DNA of 64,000 bases from contig URQX01000002.1 of assembly GCA_900550175.1 (NCBI GenBank), forward strand, positions 1-64,000. The letters run 5' to 3'. How positions within the stretch are numbered: position 1 is the first letter of the stretch; each line of letters starts with the position of its first letter. Origin of the DNA: an uncultured Veillonella sp. (GTDB lineage Bacteria; Bacillota; Negativicutes; Veillonellales; Veillonellaceae). Shown here piece after piece: positions 7,448 to 16,985 of this stretch. A program made the position numbers and the translations under genes. The notes beneath the pieces are model-generated. The model was not told the DNA's origin, made no database searches, and saw only the letters and a list, made by a program, of their open reading frames with translations.

Positions 7448-9216
7448 TACAAATCCCTTCTTCCTGTGTTTACAGCTGCTTCTTGCAATGTTTTCAATGC
7501 TGCTTTAATTTCATCTACTTCAGTCCGTAATGATGCATTGTCAGATTGTAAATCTTTAATTTGTTTAGCCATTTCAAAGCGACTCATTTTAAGTGTTGGA
7601 TCTTGATAGCCTACTTTCACATTAGCCCCTAAGCTCACCATATTACGATTATCCCCAAGGGTGGTAGCAATATTGAACATCGTGTGTTCATTAGGTTGGT
7701 AAAAGGCGCCTAACGCGGTTGCCTGCGCATTTTTATAATTACCAAAACCAACACCAAAGCTCCACTTGTCGTTTGGATTATAGTCTAGTGGATGTAATCC
7801 TGCTAATGCCGCTGCGCCAGCCCCTACTTTGGCAACTTGACCATCCGTATACGATCTAGCTTGATTAATGACATTAGAATCAATATTGGAAATCTTTCGT
7901 TCCACATCTTTCAGCTGTGCCACATTCACCGCATCCGTATCATCAACGCCTTTAGCCACATTATGGATTTGCTGGTTCCCTGCGTTAATGTACTCAGAGG
8001 AAAACTCGATTCGCTTGCCATCCTTTGTTTCACTAAAAAAGCCACTCGGACCAAAGGTACTCGTATTACCATTAATACTATTTTTGAAAATCAAAAACGT
8101 ACTATCTAAAGAAGACGTACTATGCTCCGCATTAAACTGAACACTCTGTGCGGTTAAGGAGGAGCCTAATTTAGCTCGACGATTATCAAATCGTACTTCG
8201 TTACTATTAATTTCAGATGTATTTGCATCCGCTGCAGGCACACTATAAGGGTACTCATGTTCAGCAAACTGGGCGGAATTTAAGTTCTCCAAATCTGAAT
8301 TCAAAGACACAGAATAATTATCTTTTAACGTGTTGAACTCTCGATATTTGTCTACCGTAATATTAAAACTGCTATTAACCGTAGGAATCTTAGAGGTTAC
8401 ATAATTATCGGCCATCTTAAGCTTGTACTTAGTAGAACCATCTGCGTTCTTACCTTCAGTCACAATAATATCATAGGTATAATCTTCCGCAGCCACCGTC
8501 GAATGACGCATTGCCTCTTTGGCTACGCTATACAATTGAGCCCCATTTACAGCATCCATAGAGGTTTCAGTCATAGCACCTGGCTCTACGCCTTTCACCT
8601 GTCTGCCACCAAAAGAAACCAAGCTATAGGAATCTCGTTTAGCATCAGAATGTAAGAACTTAAATATATTATTAGGATCCACCTTACCAGGTCTACCAAT
8701 AGCACGAACATGATTACCAATCGCAATATTACCAGCATCTGCCTCTGAATTAGAACCGATGACAATACCATTACTTTTAGCAGTCGAAGTATTGCCAATA
8801 ATTGTAATCGGCTGAAGTGCATATTCGGATATAGCGCTATTATAGCGGCCAATAACAATGGATGAATCACCTTCTACTACATTATGATCGCCTGCTACAA
8901 AGTTACCCGTACCACTCGAATGTCTATTTCTCGGACCTGTAGCTGTATTATTCGTGCCTATAATAACCTGATTATCATCCCCCGTATTATCACGACCAAC
9001 GGCAATAGTGCCAAGTTTAGCGGTATTATTAGAACCTACGGCAATCCCCCAAATATCCGTAGTATTCATATTACCTACCGCTACATTAGCGGATGTATTA
9101 GCCACAACGGTATTATCTGTCCCTAAATCTACATTATTATACATATCCGCCATCACTGTTGGCATACTAATTGTCCCTAACACACTACCTATTAATAAAG
9201 CTTTATACACCTTCAT
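7447..9216 (-). CDS. YadA-like trimeric autotransporter adhesin (589 aa)
   Basis: After the signal peptide (MKVYKALLIGSVLG...) come head repeats of the AVGxxNT/IGxxN type (about 30-190), a neck (MDAVNGAQLYSVAKEA), a long stalk, a second neck (DAVNVAQLKDVERKI) and a membrane anchor with LDYNPNDKWSFGVGFGNYKN. A C-terminal coiled coil (SRFEMAKQIKDLQSDNASLR) follows the anchor, as in the downstream paralogue. I placed the start at 9216 because GAGAGGG lies just upstream. The two adhesins form one operon and may be co-expressed at the surface. Confidence 0.88.
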   Translation of the reverse strand: MKVYKALLIGSVLGTISMPTVMADMYNNVDLGTDNTVVANTSANVAVGNMNTTDIWGIAVGSNNTAKLGTIAVGRDNTGDDNQVIIGTNNTATGPRNRHSSGTGNFVAGDHNVVEGDSSIVIGRYNSAISEYALQPITIIGNTSTAKSNGIVIGSNSEADAGNIAIGNHVRAIGRPGKVDPNNIFKFLHSDAKRDSYSLVSFGGRQVKGVEPGAMTETSMDAVNGAQLYSVAKEAMRHSTVAAEDYTYDIIVTEGKNADGSTKYKLKMADNYVTSKIPTVNSSFNITVDKYREFNTLKDNYSVSLNSDLENLNSAQFAEHEYPYSVPAADANTSEINSNEVRFDNRRAKLGSSLTAQSVQFNAEHSTSSLDSTFLIFKNSINGNTSTFGPSGFFSETKDGKRIEFSSEYINAGNQQIHNVAKGVDDTDAVNVAQLKDVERKISNIDSNVINQARSYTDGQVAKVGAGAAALAGLHPLDYNPNDKWSFGVGFGNYKNAQATALGAFYQPNEHTMFNIATTLGDNRNMVSLGANVKVGYQDPTLKMSRFEMAKQIKDLQSDNASLRTEVDEIKAALKTLQEAAVNTGRRDL

Positions 9217-9362
9217 AAAACCCTCTCTCACCCCTTATATACAATTCACACTTGTATTTATAAATCTGCTGAAAATCATCTATATTAATTCATATTCATT
9301 ATAAATAGTGAAAGCCGGCCAGTCAACGAAAACTTCATTTTAAATTCATTTTATAATTCAGA

Positions 9363-9394
9363 AAGAAAAAGACCGTACCCTAGTACGATCTTTC
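9363..9394 (-). terminator. Terminator of 9412-10140
   Basis: Read on the minus strand, AAAGATCGTAC/GTACGGTCTTT is followed by TTTCTTTC. It lies directly downstream of the stop at 9412. Confidence 0.7.
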
Positions 9395-9411
9395 CATTCA
9401 AAAATATATAT

Positions 9412-10140
9412 TTAGTTATTATACATAGACAATGTAATATTTTTACTGCCAAAGAATAAAAATTCACCATGTCCGATAGAAAATGGGCCTTGGAATGTAT
9501 CTTTTGAAAACTCCGATGGCATTCGATTCAACTGATAGAAATTATAGTAGTCAATCATAGATGAACCAATACCTAATCCAGACTTATCGAAATGAGCACC
9601 TTTCCCAACAATAGTAATACCTGTAACTATATTACGATCAAGTCCAATCTTAAGGCCTAAATTCGTGTAATTTAGCGTCTCACGGCCACGACTATCACTA
9701 GAACTTGGTGTACCAAGTAGATTGATTACCTGTTGACGACTCATGCCTAAATACACACCATTAACAGATTCATAATGTTCTCTATATCGGCTACTAGACA
9801 ATTGCTCCTTTTTATTCATAATTAAAGTCCTATGCTCACCAGACCCTAACCATTCTAAATGGATCGCTTTTCTACCTTGTGCCTCTTGAATAATAAAAAC
9901 CCCTAACCCTGGATCCCCTCCAGCAAAATCTGTACCATCTACAATCTGGCAACCATTAATATATCCCTTGGAAATACTCAATACCCTGTTGCCACTAGAA
10001 TCATACCAATCACCAGCAACTCTTTGAGAAGCACGAATAACACTGTCTAATGACATTTGAGCTGCTTCAATAGTCAATGCAGAAAATAAACAGAAAATAC
10101 TAAAACACATACACACTAGCAATCTAAATTTTGATTTCAT
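9412..10140 (-). CDS. Secreted protein with SmpA/BamE-like segment (242 aa)
   Basis: The signal peptide has a cysteine-containing hydrophobic core (MKSKFRLLVCMCFSIFCLFS). Around residues 125-160 it reads VYLGMSRQQVINLLGTPSSS, the G-M-S-xx-(Q/D)-V-xx-x-x-G-x-P pattern of small outer-membrane assembly and BLIP-like domains. The next gene carries a related ITVGMSRSDVEATYGPLVEY. The two genes are separated by 71 bp. Function is unknown. Confidence 0.7.
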   Translation of the reverse strand: MKSKFRLLVCMCFSIFCLFSALTIEAAQMSLDSVIRASQRVAGDWYDSSGNRVLSISKGYINGCQIVDGTDFAGGDPGLGVFIIQEAQGRKAIHLEWLGSGEHRTLIMNKKEQLSSSRYREHYESVNGVYLGMSRQQVINLLGTPSSSDSRGRETLNYTNLGLKIGLDRNIVTGITIVGKGAHFDKSGLGIGSSMIDYYNFYQLNRMPSEFSKDTFQGPFSIGHGEFLFFGSKNITLSMYNN

Positions 10141-10211
10141 ATTAAATCTCCCTCATCCTCATATATGTAGACACCAGACAAAATCAATTGTATTTTACAG
10201 CCCTAATTATA

Positions 10212-10793
10212 TTAGAGTAAATAAGGTAATAATGTATATTGTTTTACATCATTAAGTACAGTAGTACTACCATGGCGATCATATTTATATCTAATCAAAA
10301 CAACTTTATCAGTATATTTATTAAAGACAAATGACAAGCCACTATTATGTGCTCCTACATATTCACCAATATAATAACCACTATATTTATCATAGCCTTC
10401 TGATATCTCACCATAAGGCTCTATTGGAGTTTGATAAATTGAGTATTCCACTAAAGGACCATATGTAGCTTCTACATCACTTCTACTCATACCTACAGTT
10501 ATTCCTTTATTAGTAGCATAGCCGGGCTTTACAATAAAGATATCTGGCCGTATTGGTGCAGCCCCAATAGAAACTATTACAGATTTATCTGCTGATATAT
10601 ACATATCATGATGTCCATATCTATGATCTGCTAAAAATAATGAATAGTTATAGTTATTTAAGTAGCTATATAAATCAGGATTATTTTCTAAACCACCTAA
10701 TACACCAGAATCATCAGTATGTGCTATTGCACATTGAGCTAAGCTAACACTAAAAATAGATACCAATAGTAACTTACTTATAAAGGATTTCAT
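10212..10793 (-). CDS. Secreted hypothetical protein (193 aa)
   Basis: The signal peptide (MKSFISKLLLVSIFSVSLAQ) is followed by a tyrosine-rich domain and a GITVGMSRSDVEATYGPL segment resembling the BamE/BLIP-like motif of the neighbour at 9412. The two are probably distant relatives expressed together. No catalytic motif was seen. Confidence 0.7.
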   Translation of the reverse strand: MKSFISKLLLVSIFSVSLAQCAIAHTDDSGVLGGLENNPDLYSYLNNYNYSLFLADHRYGHHDMYISADKSVIVSIGAAPIRPDIFIVKPGYATNKGITVGMSRSDVEATYGPLVEYSIYQTPIEPYGEISEGYDKYSGYYIGEYVGAHNSGLSFVFNKYTDKVVLIRYKYDRHGSTTVLNDVKQYTLLPYLL

Positions 10794-10884
10794 TACAATT
10801 CTCCCGTTATTTAAACATAGTATTTACCAAAAAACTTATACAATATGAATAGCCAGTACCTGTTCAGGCACTGGCTTCGTATAT

Positions 10885-11508
10885 TTAATTCTTATTCGTT
10901 TTATTATTTTTGTTCTTCTCAATTAAATCAAGGTACTCTTTAAAGTTATTAATCTTAATAGCTTGCCATGTACCATCTTCAAGTTTTTTCATAAGAAGAT
11001 CAAAGGTAACATCTTGATTAAGATCTTTTGAGCTAAAAATAATTGGTACAATTGCACTATTTCCATCAGTAGTAGCAGAGCCAATACTTTTAAACTCAAG
11101 GTCCTTAACACCAGTCTTTTCCTTTACTTCATTAGCAGCTTCTTTAGACTTAGTATTTTGATTAGAATCTTCAGATTTCTTTTCAACACCACTATAAATC
11201 TCTTGAGTTAATACTGGTACAATTTGAGATTTTAATCCTTTAAGCATTACCTCTGCAAAGCCTTTAAATGGATTATCTTTAATTAATGGATCATTCATTT
11301 GTACATCTACAAAATCATCATAACCAGATCCTACGATACTTTCTACATCAACATGCTTTTTAAAGGTAACAACATCGTGCTTTTCTACAGATTCACGAGC
11401 AAGATTTAATGAGTATACTGGTGTTTTTGTGAAATACAAGAAATACCAACCTAATACGATAGTAATAACAGCTATAAGAACGGCAATAATAATCTTCTTT
11501 TTAGACAT
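10885..11508 (-). CDS. DUF2939-like membrane-anchored protein (207 aa)
   Basis: One N-terminal transmembrane helix (IIIAVLIAVITIVLGWYFLYF) precedes PVYSLNLARESVEKHDVVTF, which resembles the DUF2939 family (P-x-Y-x-L-x-x-A-x-x-x-x-D-x-x-x-F). The remainder is soluble and lysine-rich. A hairpin at about 10852-10875 lies just downstream. It lies 5' to 3' after the small membrane protein at 11576. Function is unknown. Confidence 0.65.
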   Translation of the reverse strand: MSKKKIIIAVLIAVITIVLGWYFLYFTKTPVYSLNLARESVEKHDVVTFKKHVDVESIVGSGYDDFVDVQMNDPLIKDNPFKGFAEVMLKGLKSQIVPVLTQEIYSGVEKKSEDSNQNTKSKEAANEVKEKTGVKDLEFKSIGSATTDGNSAIVPIIFSSKDLNQDVTFDLLMKKLEDGTWQAIKINNFKEYLDLIEKNKNNKTNKN

Positions 11509-11575
11509 ATATGTCTCCCTTATTTCATCTCAACTACTTCATTTTTTACACATATGGTTTAATCAATTATTGATA

Positions 11576-11944
11576 TTACTCTTCAGTTTTCACAATTTGA
11601 TTATTAAAGGTTCGGCCAATAAAAAATACTAATAAACCTAATAGGATAAATACCGCTCCCCAAACCATCAAGTCTTTAAAGAATGTTGCTGTAATAATAT
11701 CTAATACGCCTGTAACTACTAATAGCGAGCCAACACGTGTAAGAACCTTCATACTTTTAGATTTGAATAATAAGAAAAACCCACCTACAAAACCAATAAC
11801 TGATGAGAATATTCCTATATATCCATCCACAAGACTAGCACCAAACATGCCCCCTAAAGCTTTAGCAATATTAGCTTGTCCATACAAAAATATAGATATA
11901 ATGATAATAATCAACGCACTTATAATGGTAATTATTCTTCTCAT
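11576..11944 (-). CDS. Small integral membrane protein (122 aa)
   Basis: Four hydrophobic segments (about 5-25, 42-60, 68-86 and 90-112) are separated by short loops, including FKSKSMK. There is no recognised family. It sits between a lipoprotein gene and a DUF2939-like gene on the same strand with short gaps, so it is probably co-transcribed. Confidence 0.6.
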   Translation of the reverse strand: MRRIITIISALIIIIISIFLYGQANIAKALGGMFGASLVDGYIGIFSSVIGFVGGFFLLFKSKSMKVLTRVGSLLVVTGVLDIITATFFKDLMVWGAVFILLGLLVFFIGRTFNNQIVKTEE

Positions 11945-11969
11945 ATAACCAAAACTCCCCTATGTAAAA

Positions 11970-12548
11970 CTAATTATAACTTCCCTTTTCTTTATCTAGT
12001 TGATCTTGGAATTGACTATTTCTCCAAACAGAACCATCTGTAAAATGCACTTGTTTAAGAATAATTTTCCCCTTTGTCGCTCTATCAGATAAATATAAAG
12101 TCCATGCACCTGATAACATACCATTAGGTGATGCTTCTCCTTGTAAAGTAAGTGGAGATGTTACATTTCCATCACCTTGGCTAGCAGGGCGACCAAAATT
12201 ATCAAACTTCAAAATCACAAACTCTGCCGCATCAATAGTCTTTGAGGTTACATTAATCAACTCCACACGAGTTCTTGTAGTCCCCATATCATCAGGCCCA
12301 ATGCTGAAATTTCCAACTTTCATCGGTTGATCTGGTAAATCAGTAATAGGCTTACCTTTTAATTCACTAGGCACATACATAGCAATTTTATCTTCTAAGT
12401 TCTTTTTATCTGTCTTTAATTGTGTAACTTCTTTTTGAAGTGCACTATTCTCACTCTTTAATTGTTCTAGTTCAGCTGAATTACCACATCCTGCCAAGAC
12501 TAATAGTGATGTACCTAGAAGGACAGTACCAATCATTCTCCGCAACAT
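11970..12548 (-). CDS. Lipoprotein with N-terminal coiled coil (192 aa)
   Basis: I placed the start at the ATG at 12548, preceded by AAGGAGA. A lipobox (LLVLAGC) predicts acylation at Cys21. It is followed by a short heptad coiled coil (AELEQLKSENSALQKEVTQL) and a globular domain with FVILKFDNFGRPASQGDGN, consistent with a membrane-tethered DUF-type domain. Function is unknown. Confidence 0.75.
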   Translation of the reverse strand: MLRRMIGTVLLGTSLLVLAGCGNSAELEQLKSENSALQKEVTQLKTDKKNLEDKIAMYVPSELKGKPITDLPDQPMKVGNFSIGPDDMGTTRTRVELINVTSKTIDAAEFVILKFDNFGRPASQGDGNVTSPLTLQGEASPNGMLSGAWTLYLSDRATKGKIILKQVHFTDGSVWRNSQFQDQLDKEKGSYN

Positions 12549-12860
12549 ATTTAATCTCCTTTTACAACACAAGTATCTTATTTATTACCACTATACTATA
12601 CACAGTTAAACAAATAATTATAAATATAAAACCCTTTTATAAAATGAAGTTAAAATGAAGCAAATATAAAATCACTTCTACATAAAGTGGTTTTTATAAA
12701 ATACCCAACCTAATTTTGAATAGATAAAAAGCTTAACCCTTAGTTTCTTTATAATAGTTTGGCATAGAAAAACTGCACCTCCAAAATTATGTCCAATTTT
12801 GGAGGTGCGGTTCATTTTTATGGCTCTTTTTTATGGATATATACTATTTAAACAACTCTT
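12549..12860. other. Intergenic region
   Basis: This gap of about 310 bp is AT-rich and separates the lipoprotein operon from the large gene at 12861. Apart from the terminator at 12774-12806 and A/T tracts, no gene or conserved motif was seen. Confidence 0.6.
12774..12806 (-). terminator. Terminator of the 12861-17630 cassette
   Basis: The perfect inverted repeat CACCTCCAAAATT/AATTTTGGAGGTG is followed on the minus strand by CAGTTTTTC. It lies 55 bp downstream of the stop at 12861. Confidence 0.75.
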
Positions 12861-15281
12861 CTAATGAAATACAAAGCTCATCCAGGACACCAAAGCCTTC
12901 TTATATTCTTCAATAGTAGAGAATCGAGGTGTATAGTTTGTTAACCACTCGGTTAGCGTAGGTTGTGCTGTTTCTGGGTCTACGGCAATCGGTAAATCCC
13001 AAATATTGCCATGTTTACCTTCAAAGTAACACCATTTTTCTTGAGCATAACTCACCAAGGCGTAGGCTTTATCGTATTGCTCCTTCGCAAGGTCTAGTTT
13101 GCCTAAGATCTCATTAATCTGTGCCATAATACTATAATCCGATGCATTCCACGGATATCCTAGTTCTGTGCCTGCCCAGCCAAATTGATAGTCCTCATCG
13201 ATAAGGATTTGTAGCTTCTGCTTGTACATCTCAGCTCGTCTAGTATCACCAAAATGAACAGCCAATTTTACCATGTATTTGACGCACTCAAGGTACGCGT
13301 AATGATCCTGCATATGACGCATATAGTTTGGACTGTCATAGGTCGCATCCCACAATGTACCTAGTTCCTCCCAGCAGGCTTGGTCCATATGTTCTATATG
13401 AAAATGCCATACGGCCTTGACCCACAATAGGAATACCCCATTCGTATAGTTCCAATAGCGATTACTCCGTGTATACTTGTCTTCCGCCTCATCCCTATTC
13501 TCATTTAACAAAATCTGCATTTGGCTAATCCAGTCAAAACGCATGGAGAAGAGCGGAGGATATACAGTTTCAATGTAGCGTTCATAACCTACACGATTGT
13601 CCGTTTCTACATAAAAATGCAATAACGCAAGCTGTAAATACTTAAGATCAAAGGCACTCTCTGGATTCGTCAAATTATGAATAAATGCATTGGAATAATT
13701 ATCATAGTCCAACGGATCTTTCTCTTGAGCCTGAATCAATTCTTTTAATAAACTTTCAGCCTCACTACGCCCTGTGAAAGCATAGGCCAGAGCCCGATAC
13801 CACTTGGATAGACGCCCTACTTTCAAAAAATACTCGTACTGCCACGAATCCGGTGAAGGAATGTCCGCATGAGCGACCAAATCATCTAGGAAATTCACAA
13901 TAGGAATCACATTATGATACATGCGCTCGCCTCGAATGGCTCGCTGACACGCATCTAGTGCACAATACACGTGGCAACATAACTCCACATCTACAGATGG
14001 CATATCATCCACATCATTCATACCAAATGGGTCTCTGAACCCAAACGGAATATCACTATCAACCAAATCTTCTAAGCCAAATGGATTATCCATGCTAAAA
14101 GGACTATTCATACCGAACGGGTTGGATTCATCCATCACAGATAATAGCTCATCACCTATCCCAACATACCGCTTGCGATATAATTCCTGCACACGATCTG
14201 TATAAGGAACAAGAACATCCAAATACTGCTTATACTGATGCACCTGCGGATGTAGTTCGACTCCTAAATTTGATGTAGAAAGTTCCTGAATTACTTGCGC
14301 CACAAGAGGAATTACATTCTGTTCTTTCACATAACCAAGTACTCCATCATCATAGGTAGGCACCTGATTTAACGTATAACGGAACATCTTATATTGATTA
14401 TTCCAGCATTGACGAATCAACGGATCGAGCCAGCGTTCACACTCATCATAGACATGAATAGATGCTGCCTTACTAGATCCCATGTACGCTTTATACATAG
14501 GCTCACAAATATTTTGTAACAATACATCCTTCGACAAGGTCTTGAGTGCTTCTGATTCTGTTTTTCCCTCCATATCCTGTACCATATAGGCGCCAAGCGC
14601 ATCAGCAAGAAGTAAAAATTCAGATTGAACCTGGGTAGGCTCAGTCATCACGTAGTGATTCGGTACCGAAAAGGCATCAACCCCTTCACTAAATACATCA
14701 TCATTCGCTGCCCCTATGTCCTCCAAAGACTGTTGTAATACGCCAAGGGATATAGGCGTTTCTATATGCTTAACATCGGATAAATAGCCATACGTGCCTT
14801 CATCAGAAAACAAAGTAGATATAAAATGGCGTAGCATATTGTCGAATACATATTGCGCCTCATCCTTAGGGGGACGCCCCTTTTGAAATAGTAACTTGCG
14901 ACCTCTGTGGCTTTTATACAAGACATACGCCTCATACTCACCTTTACGAGGCGTTTCTAATAAAGGTCGCCCATTATACGTACCAAAGCGGAGAAATTCT
15001 GGCAAGGAAAACAAGAACGCACTACGACATGCCTCAAAGGGTTTTTCCATCTCCGCACATACAGCCTTTACAAACTCGCGAATCCTCTGCCGTTCTATCT
15101 CAATATGAGGGCCATTAACCGTTACATCGTCTAGCTCATCATCATAAAATGGAATTACACCACCAGTATTAAAATCTAATCCGAACATAAACGTTGTGGA
15201 CTCTTTTCCCTCTACTGGTGGAAATAAAGATGGACGAATATCATTAAATATACCTGTTGTACTAATCGTAACGTGATGCAT
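12861..15281 (-). CDS. Large TPR-like protein related to the 41855/44066 pair (806 aa)
   Basis: The start at 15281 is set by GGAGGTTCT directly upstream. The N-terminal third aligns by eye with the DUF3800-like proteins at 41855 and 44066: LPEFLRFGTYNGRPLLETPR here against LPEFLADGTYKGQNLVGMPR and LPEFFQQCTYKGKPIGKYKR, then a shared LLLADALGA/YLADTICAI block. The acidic DENGDF start of those proteins is replaced by TISTTGIFND, so the nuclease-like site is probably lost. A PFGM/PFGL/PFGF low-complexity stretch occurs near 395-430. The C-terminal half is helical and TPR-like. It is the last gene of the cassette with the HAD, DprA-like and PRTase-like genes. Function is unknown. Confidence 0.65.
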   Translation of the reverse strand: MHHVTISTTGIFNDIRPSLFPPVEGKESTTFMFGLDFNTGGVIPFYDDELDDVTVNGPHIEIERQRIREFVKAVCAEMEKPFEACRSAFLFSLPEFLRFGTYNGRPLLETPRKGEYEAYVLYKSHRGRKLLFQKGRPPKDEAQYVFDNMLRHFISTLFSDEGTYGYLSDVKHIETPISLGVLQQSLEDIGAANDDVFSEGVDAFSVPNHYVMTEPTQVQSEFLLLADALGAYMVQDMEGKTESEALKTLSKDVLLQNICEPMYKAYMGSSKAASIHVYDECERWLDPLIRQCWNNQYKMFRYTLNQVPTYDDGVLGYVKEQNVIPLVAQVIQELSTSNLGVELHPQVHQYKQYLDVLVPYTDRVQELYRKRYVGIGDELLSVMDESNPFGMNSPFSMDNPFGLEDLVDSDIPFGFRDPFGMNDVDDMPSVDVELCCHVYCALDACQRAIRGERMYHNVIPIVNFLDDLVAHADIPSPDSWQYEYFLKVGRLSKWYRALAYAFTGRSEAESLLKELIQAQEKDPLDYDNYSNAFIHNLTNPESAFDLKYLQLALLHFYVETDNRVGYERYIETVYPPLFSMRFDWISQMQILLNENRDEAEDKYTRSNRYWNYTNGVFLLWVKAVWHFHIEHMDQACWEELGTLWDATYDSPNYMRHMQDHYAYLECVKYMVKLAVHFGDTRRAEMYKQKLQILIDEDYQFGWAGTELGYPWNASDYSIMAQINEILGKLDLAKEQYDKAYALVSYAQEKWCYFEGKHGNIWDLPIAVDPETAQPTLTEWLTNYTPRFSTIEEYKKALVSWMSFVFH

Positions 15282-15299
15282 AGAACCTCCTATATAACA

Positions 15300-15420
15300 A
15301 AAATCTATCAATATAGATAATTAATCTATCTAATCACATTAATTTATCTAATTATATGAATCTATCATTTCAAAATAATACATTTCAGATAATGGATTTT
15401 AAAATGATGTCAATGTGCCT
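15300..15420. repeat. AT-rich direct repeats
   Basis: Three to four imperfect copies of a motif like TAATCTATCTAAT lie between the HAD gene and the 12861-15281 gene. They could be a spacer, a protein-binding array or replication slippage. No ORF is present. Confidence 0.4.
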
Positions 15421-15426
15421 TCTTAT

Positions 15427-15942
15427 TTATGCCGCTATGACAGATACGTCATAATCTAGCAATCGTTGTATAACGCCAGGGTCATCATCATAAAAACACA
15501 AGTCTTGTGGCTCACATTGAAATAGCGAGCAAAAATCTTGAATGGCGTGTACTACATCACCAGTGGACTTATCACTGAAACGAATAGCCTTGTATTCCGT
15601 TATATTGTGAAAGTCCAACAATAATTGTACTCGTTCTGGATTAGCAGCAGTCCATAAAGCACAACGATTCCTTCCTTGAACCTTCAGCAAATGAGCCATT
15701 TCAGGGTTGAGCGTAGTCTGCTCTAAATGTGTGCGCACATAGGATTGCTTATAGAATGTGATACGGTCTAATTCTTGCTCTGTGAGCTTAGGATACCACT
15801 CGCGTACAACATTCTTCGTAATACGGTCAGGTATTGTAGCACTTGGTTCTAGTCCCACATGGTCCAAGGCATACACATAACCAGCTGTATTTAATTGATC
15901 TGTAAACACTAATGTGTTATCTACATCAACGATGTAAAACAT
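15427..15942 (-). CDS. HAD-superfamily hydrolase (171 aa)
   Basis: The N-terminal VDVDNTLVFTD is the DxDxT catalytic motif I of HAD phosphatases. LWTAANPERVQLLLDFHNI supplies motif II (the T/S after a hydrophobic strand), and LCFYDDDPGVIQRL supplies motif IV (DD). It is short, with a small helical cap. Start: GGAGGTTCT then ATG. It lies between a DprA-like gene and a large TPR-like gene on the same strand. In that context a nucleotide or sugar phosphate substrate is a guess. Confidence 0.8.
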   Translation of the reverse strand: MFYIVDVDNTLVFTDQLNTAGYVYALDHVGLEPSATIPDRITKNVVREWYPKLTEQELDRITFYKQSYVRTHLEQTTLNPEMAHLLKVQGRNRCALWTAANPERVQLLLDFHNITEYKAIRFSDKSTGDVVHAIQDFCSLFQCEPQDLCFYDDDPGVIQRLLDYDVSVIAA

Positions 15943-16045
15943 AGAACCTCCTCTATCAAACCCTATCTATATTTACCGTAATAACTTTAATAGTTATATT
16001 TATAACCTTAGTATGGATAACTTAAAACATATAACGCCCCAAGAG

Positions 16046-16984
16046 CTAGAACAGAGTATCTGCCATTTCCAACATTGGATTAACAAACTGAACAATCTCC
16101 TCTAGAGTGACTGCTGAGGTATCACTTTTGCTCTTTGCTGCCACAAGTTGTCGCGCTTGTTGCAATTCTAGTAAGCTACGATTTAATTTCATATCCCTCG
16201 CAGTACCATCGGTCGCAGCATTATACATAACGCACGCCATATGCCCATATTTATTTGCCTTTGCCATAGCATGACGAGAACCACTATCTCCGTCACGACC
16301 TTCATAACTAGCAATGAGAATCACCGCCTTAGCAAATAAAGCTTGCAATCGATCTCGCTCCACAAAGCGGTTGATAGCTTCGTGTCGGCTATGCGGCTCA
16401 TCGTAGTACTCAGTAATAATGAGACCTCCTGTTTCAACTATACGCTGCGCCATATCGCGATGAGCAGCAGGAAATATGGAATTCAGCGGAGACGGCAAGA
16501 TGGCGATCGTTTTTCCGCCACAATCCATGCATATCGTATGAGCAATGCCATCGCATCCCTTCGCAAGACCGCTCACGATATGTTGGTTATGATTGACCAG
16601 TTGCTCAACAATCTTACTTTCACGAGCAATCTGCTCATCTGTTGGTGTCGTATAACCGATGACGGCCACATTGCGATTCAAATCGTTAAGCAGACTAAGG
16701 TCGCCCTTATAGAACAAGAGATAGGGGCGATCACCATTGGGTGCGTTCACATTCACGACAGGAAACTCTGTATCAAAGCAGCACACCGCTCCATCCATCC
16801 AGTCCATATCATCCACCGCTACGGACAAGCTATGCACCGCCTCATCAATGTGAGGGATGTCATCCATCATGGCAAGAAATGCATCTGCTGTTTTCCACGT
16901 ATTGTGAAAGCTAGCTCTTGATTTGATCTGATTAGTGGCTTGTTGGACGGCCCAAATTTTCAAAGCTATTGGTGAAATCTTCAT
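16046..16984 (-). CDS. DprA/SMF-like Rossmann protein (312 aa)
   Basis: The core reads NVAVIGYTTPTDEQ (near 105), IVSGLAKGCDGIAHTICMDC (near 145), KTIAILPSPLNSIFPAAHRD and GGLIITEYYDEP, which follow the SMF/DprA motifs (VAIVGSR, SGLARGIDxxAH, G(T/K)xAVL, P-x-x-N, G-x-x-x-S-E). The protein lacks an obvious C-terminal winged helix. The start at 16984 follows GAGGAG and lies 1 bp from the stop of the PRTase-like gene. Classical DprA loads RecA on incoming ssDNA. This version, paired with PRTase and HAD genes, more probably acts in a conflict or nucleotide-metabolite system, which is an inference. Confidence 0.75.
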   Translation of the reverse strand: MKISPIALKIWAVQQATNQIKSRASFHNTWKTADAFLAMMDDIPHIDEAVHSLSVAVDDMDWMDGAVCCFDTEFPVVNVNAPNGDRPYLLFYKGDLSLLNDLNRNVAVIGYTTPTDEQIARESKIVEQLVNHNQHIVSGLAKGCDGIAHTICMDCGGKTIAILPSPLNSIFPAAHRDMAQRIVETGGLIITEYYDEPHSRHEAINRFVERDRLQALFAKAVILIASYEGRDGDSGSRHAMAKANKYGHMACVMYNAATDGTARDMKLNRSLLELQQARQLVAAKSKSDTSAVTLEEIVQFVNPMLEMADTLF

Positions 16985-16985
16985 A

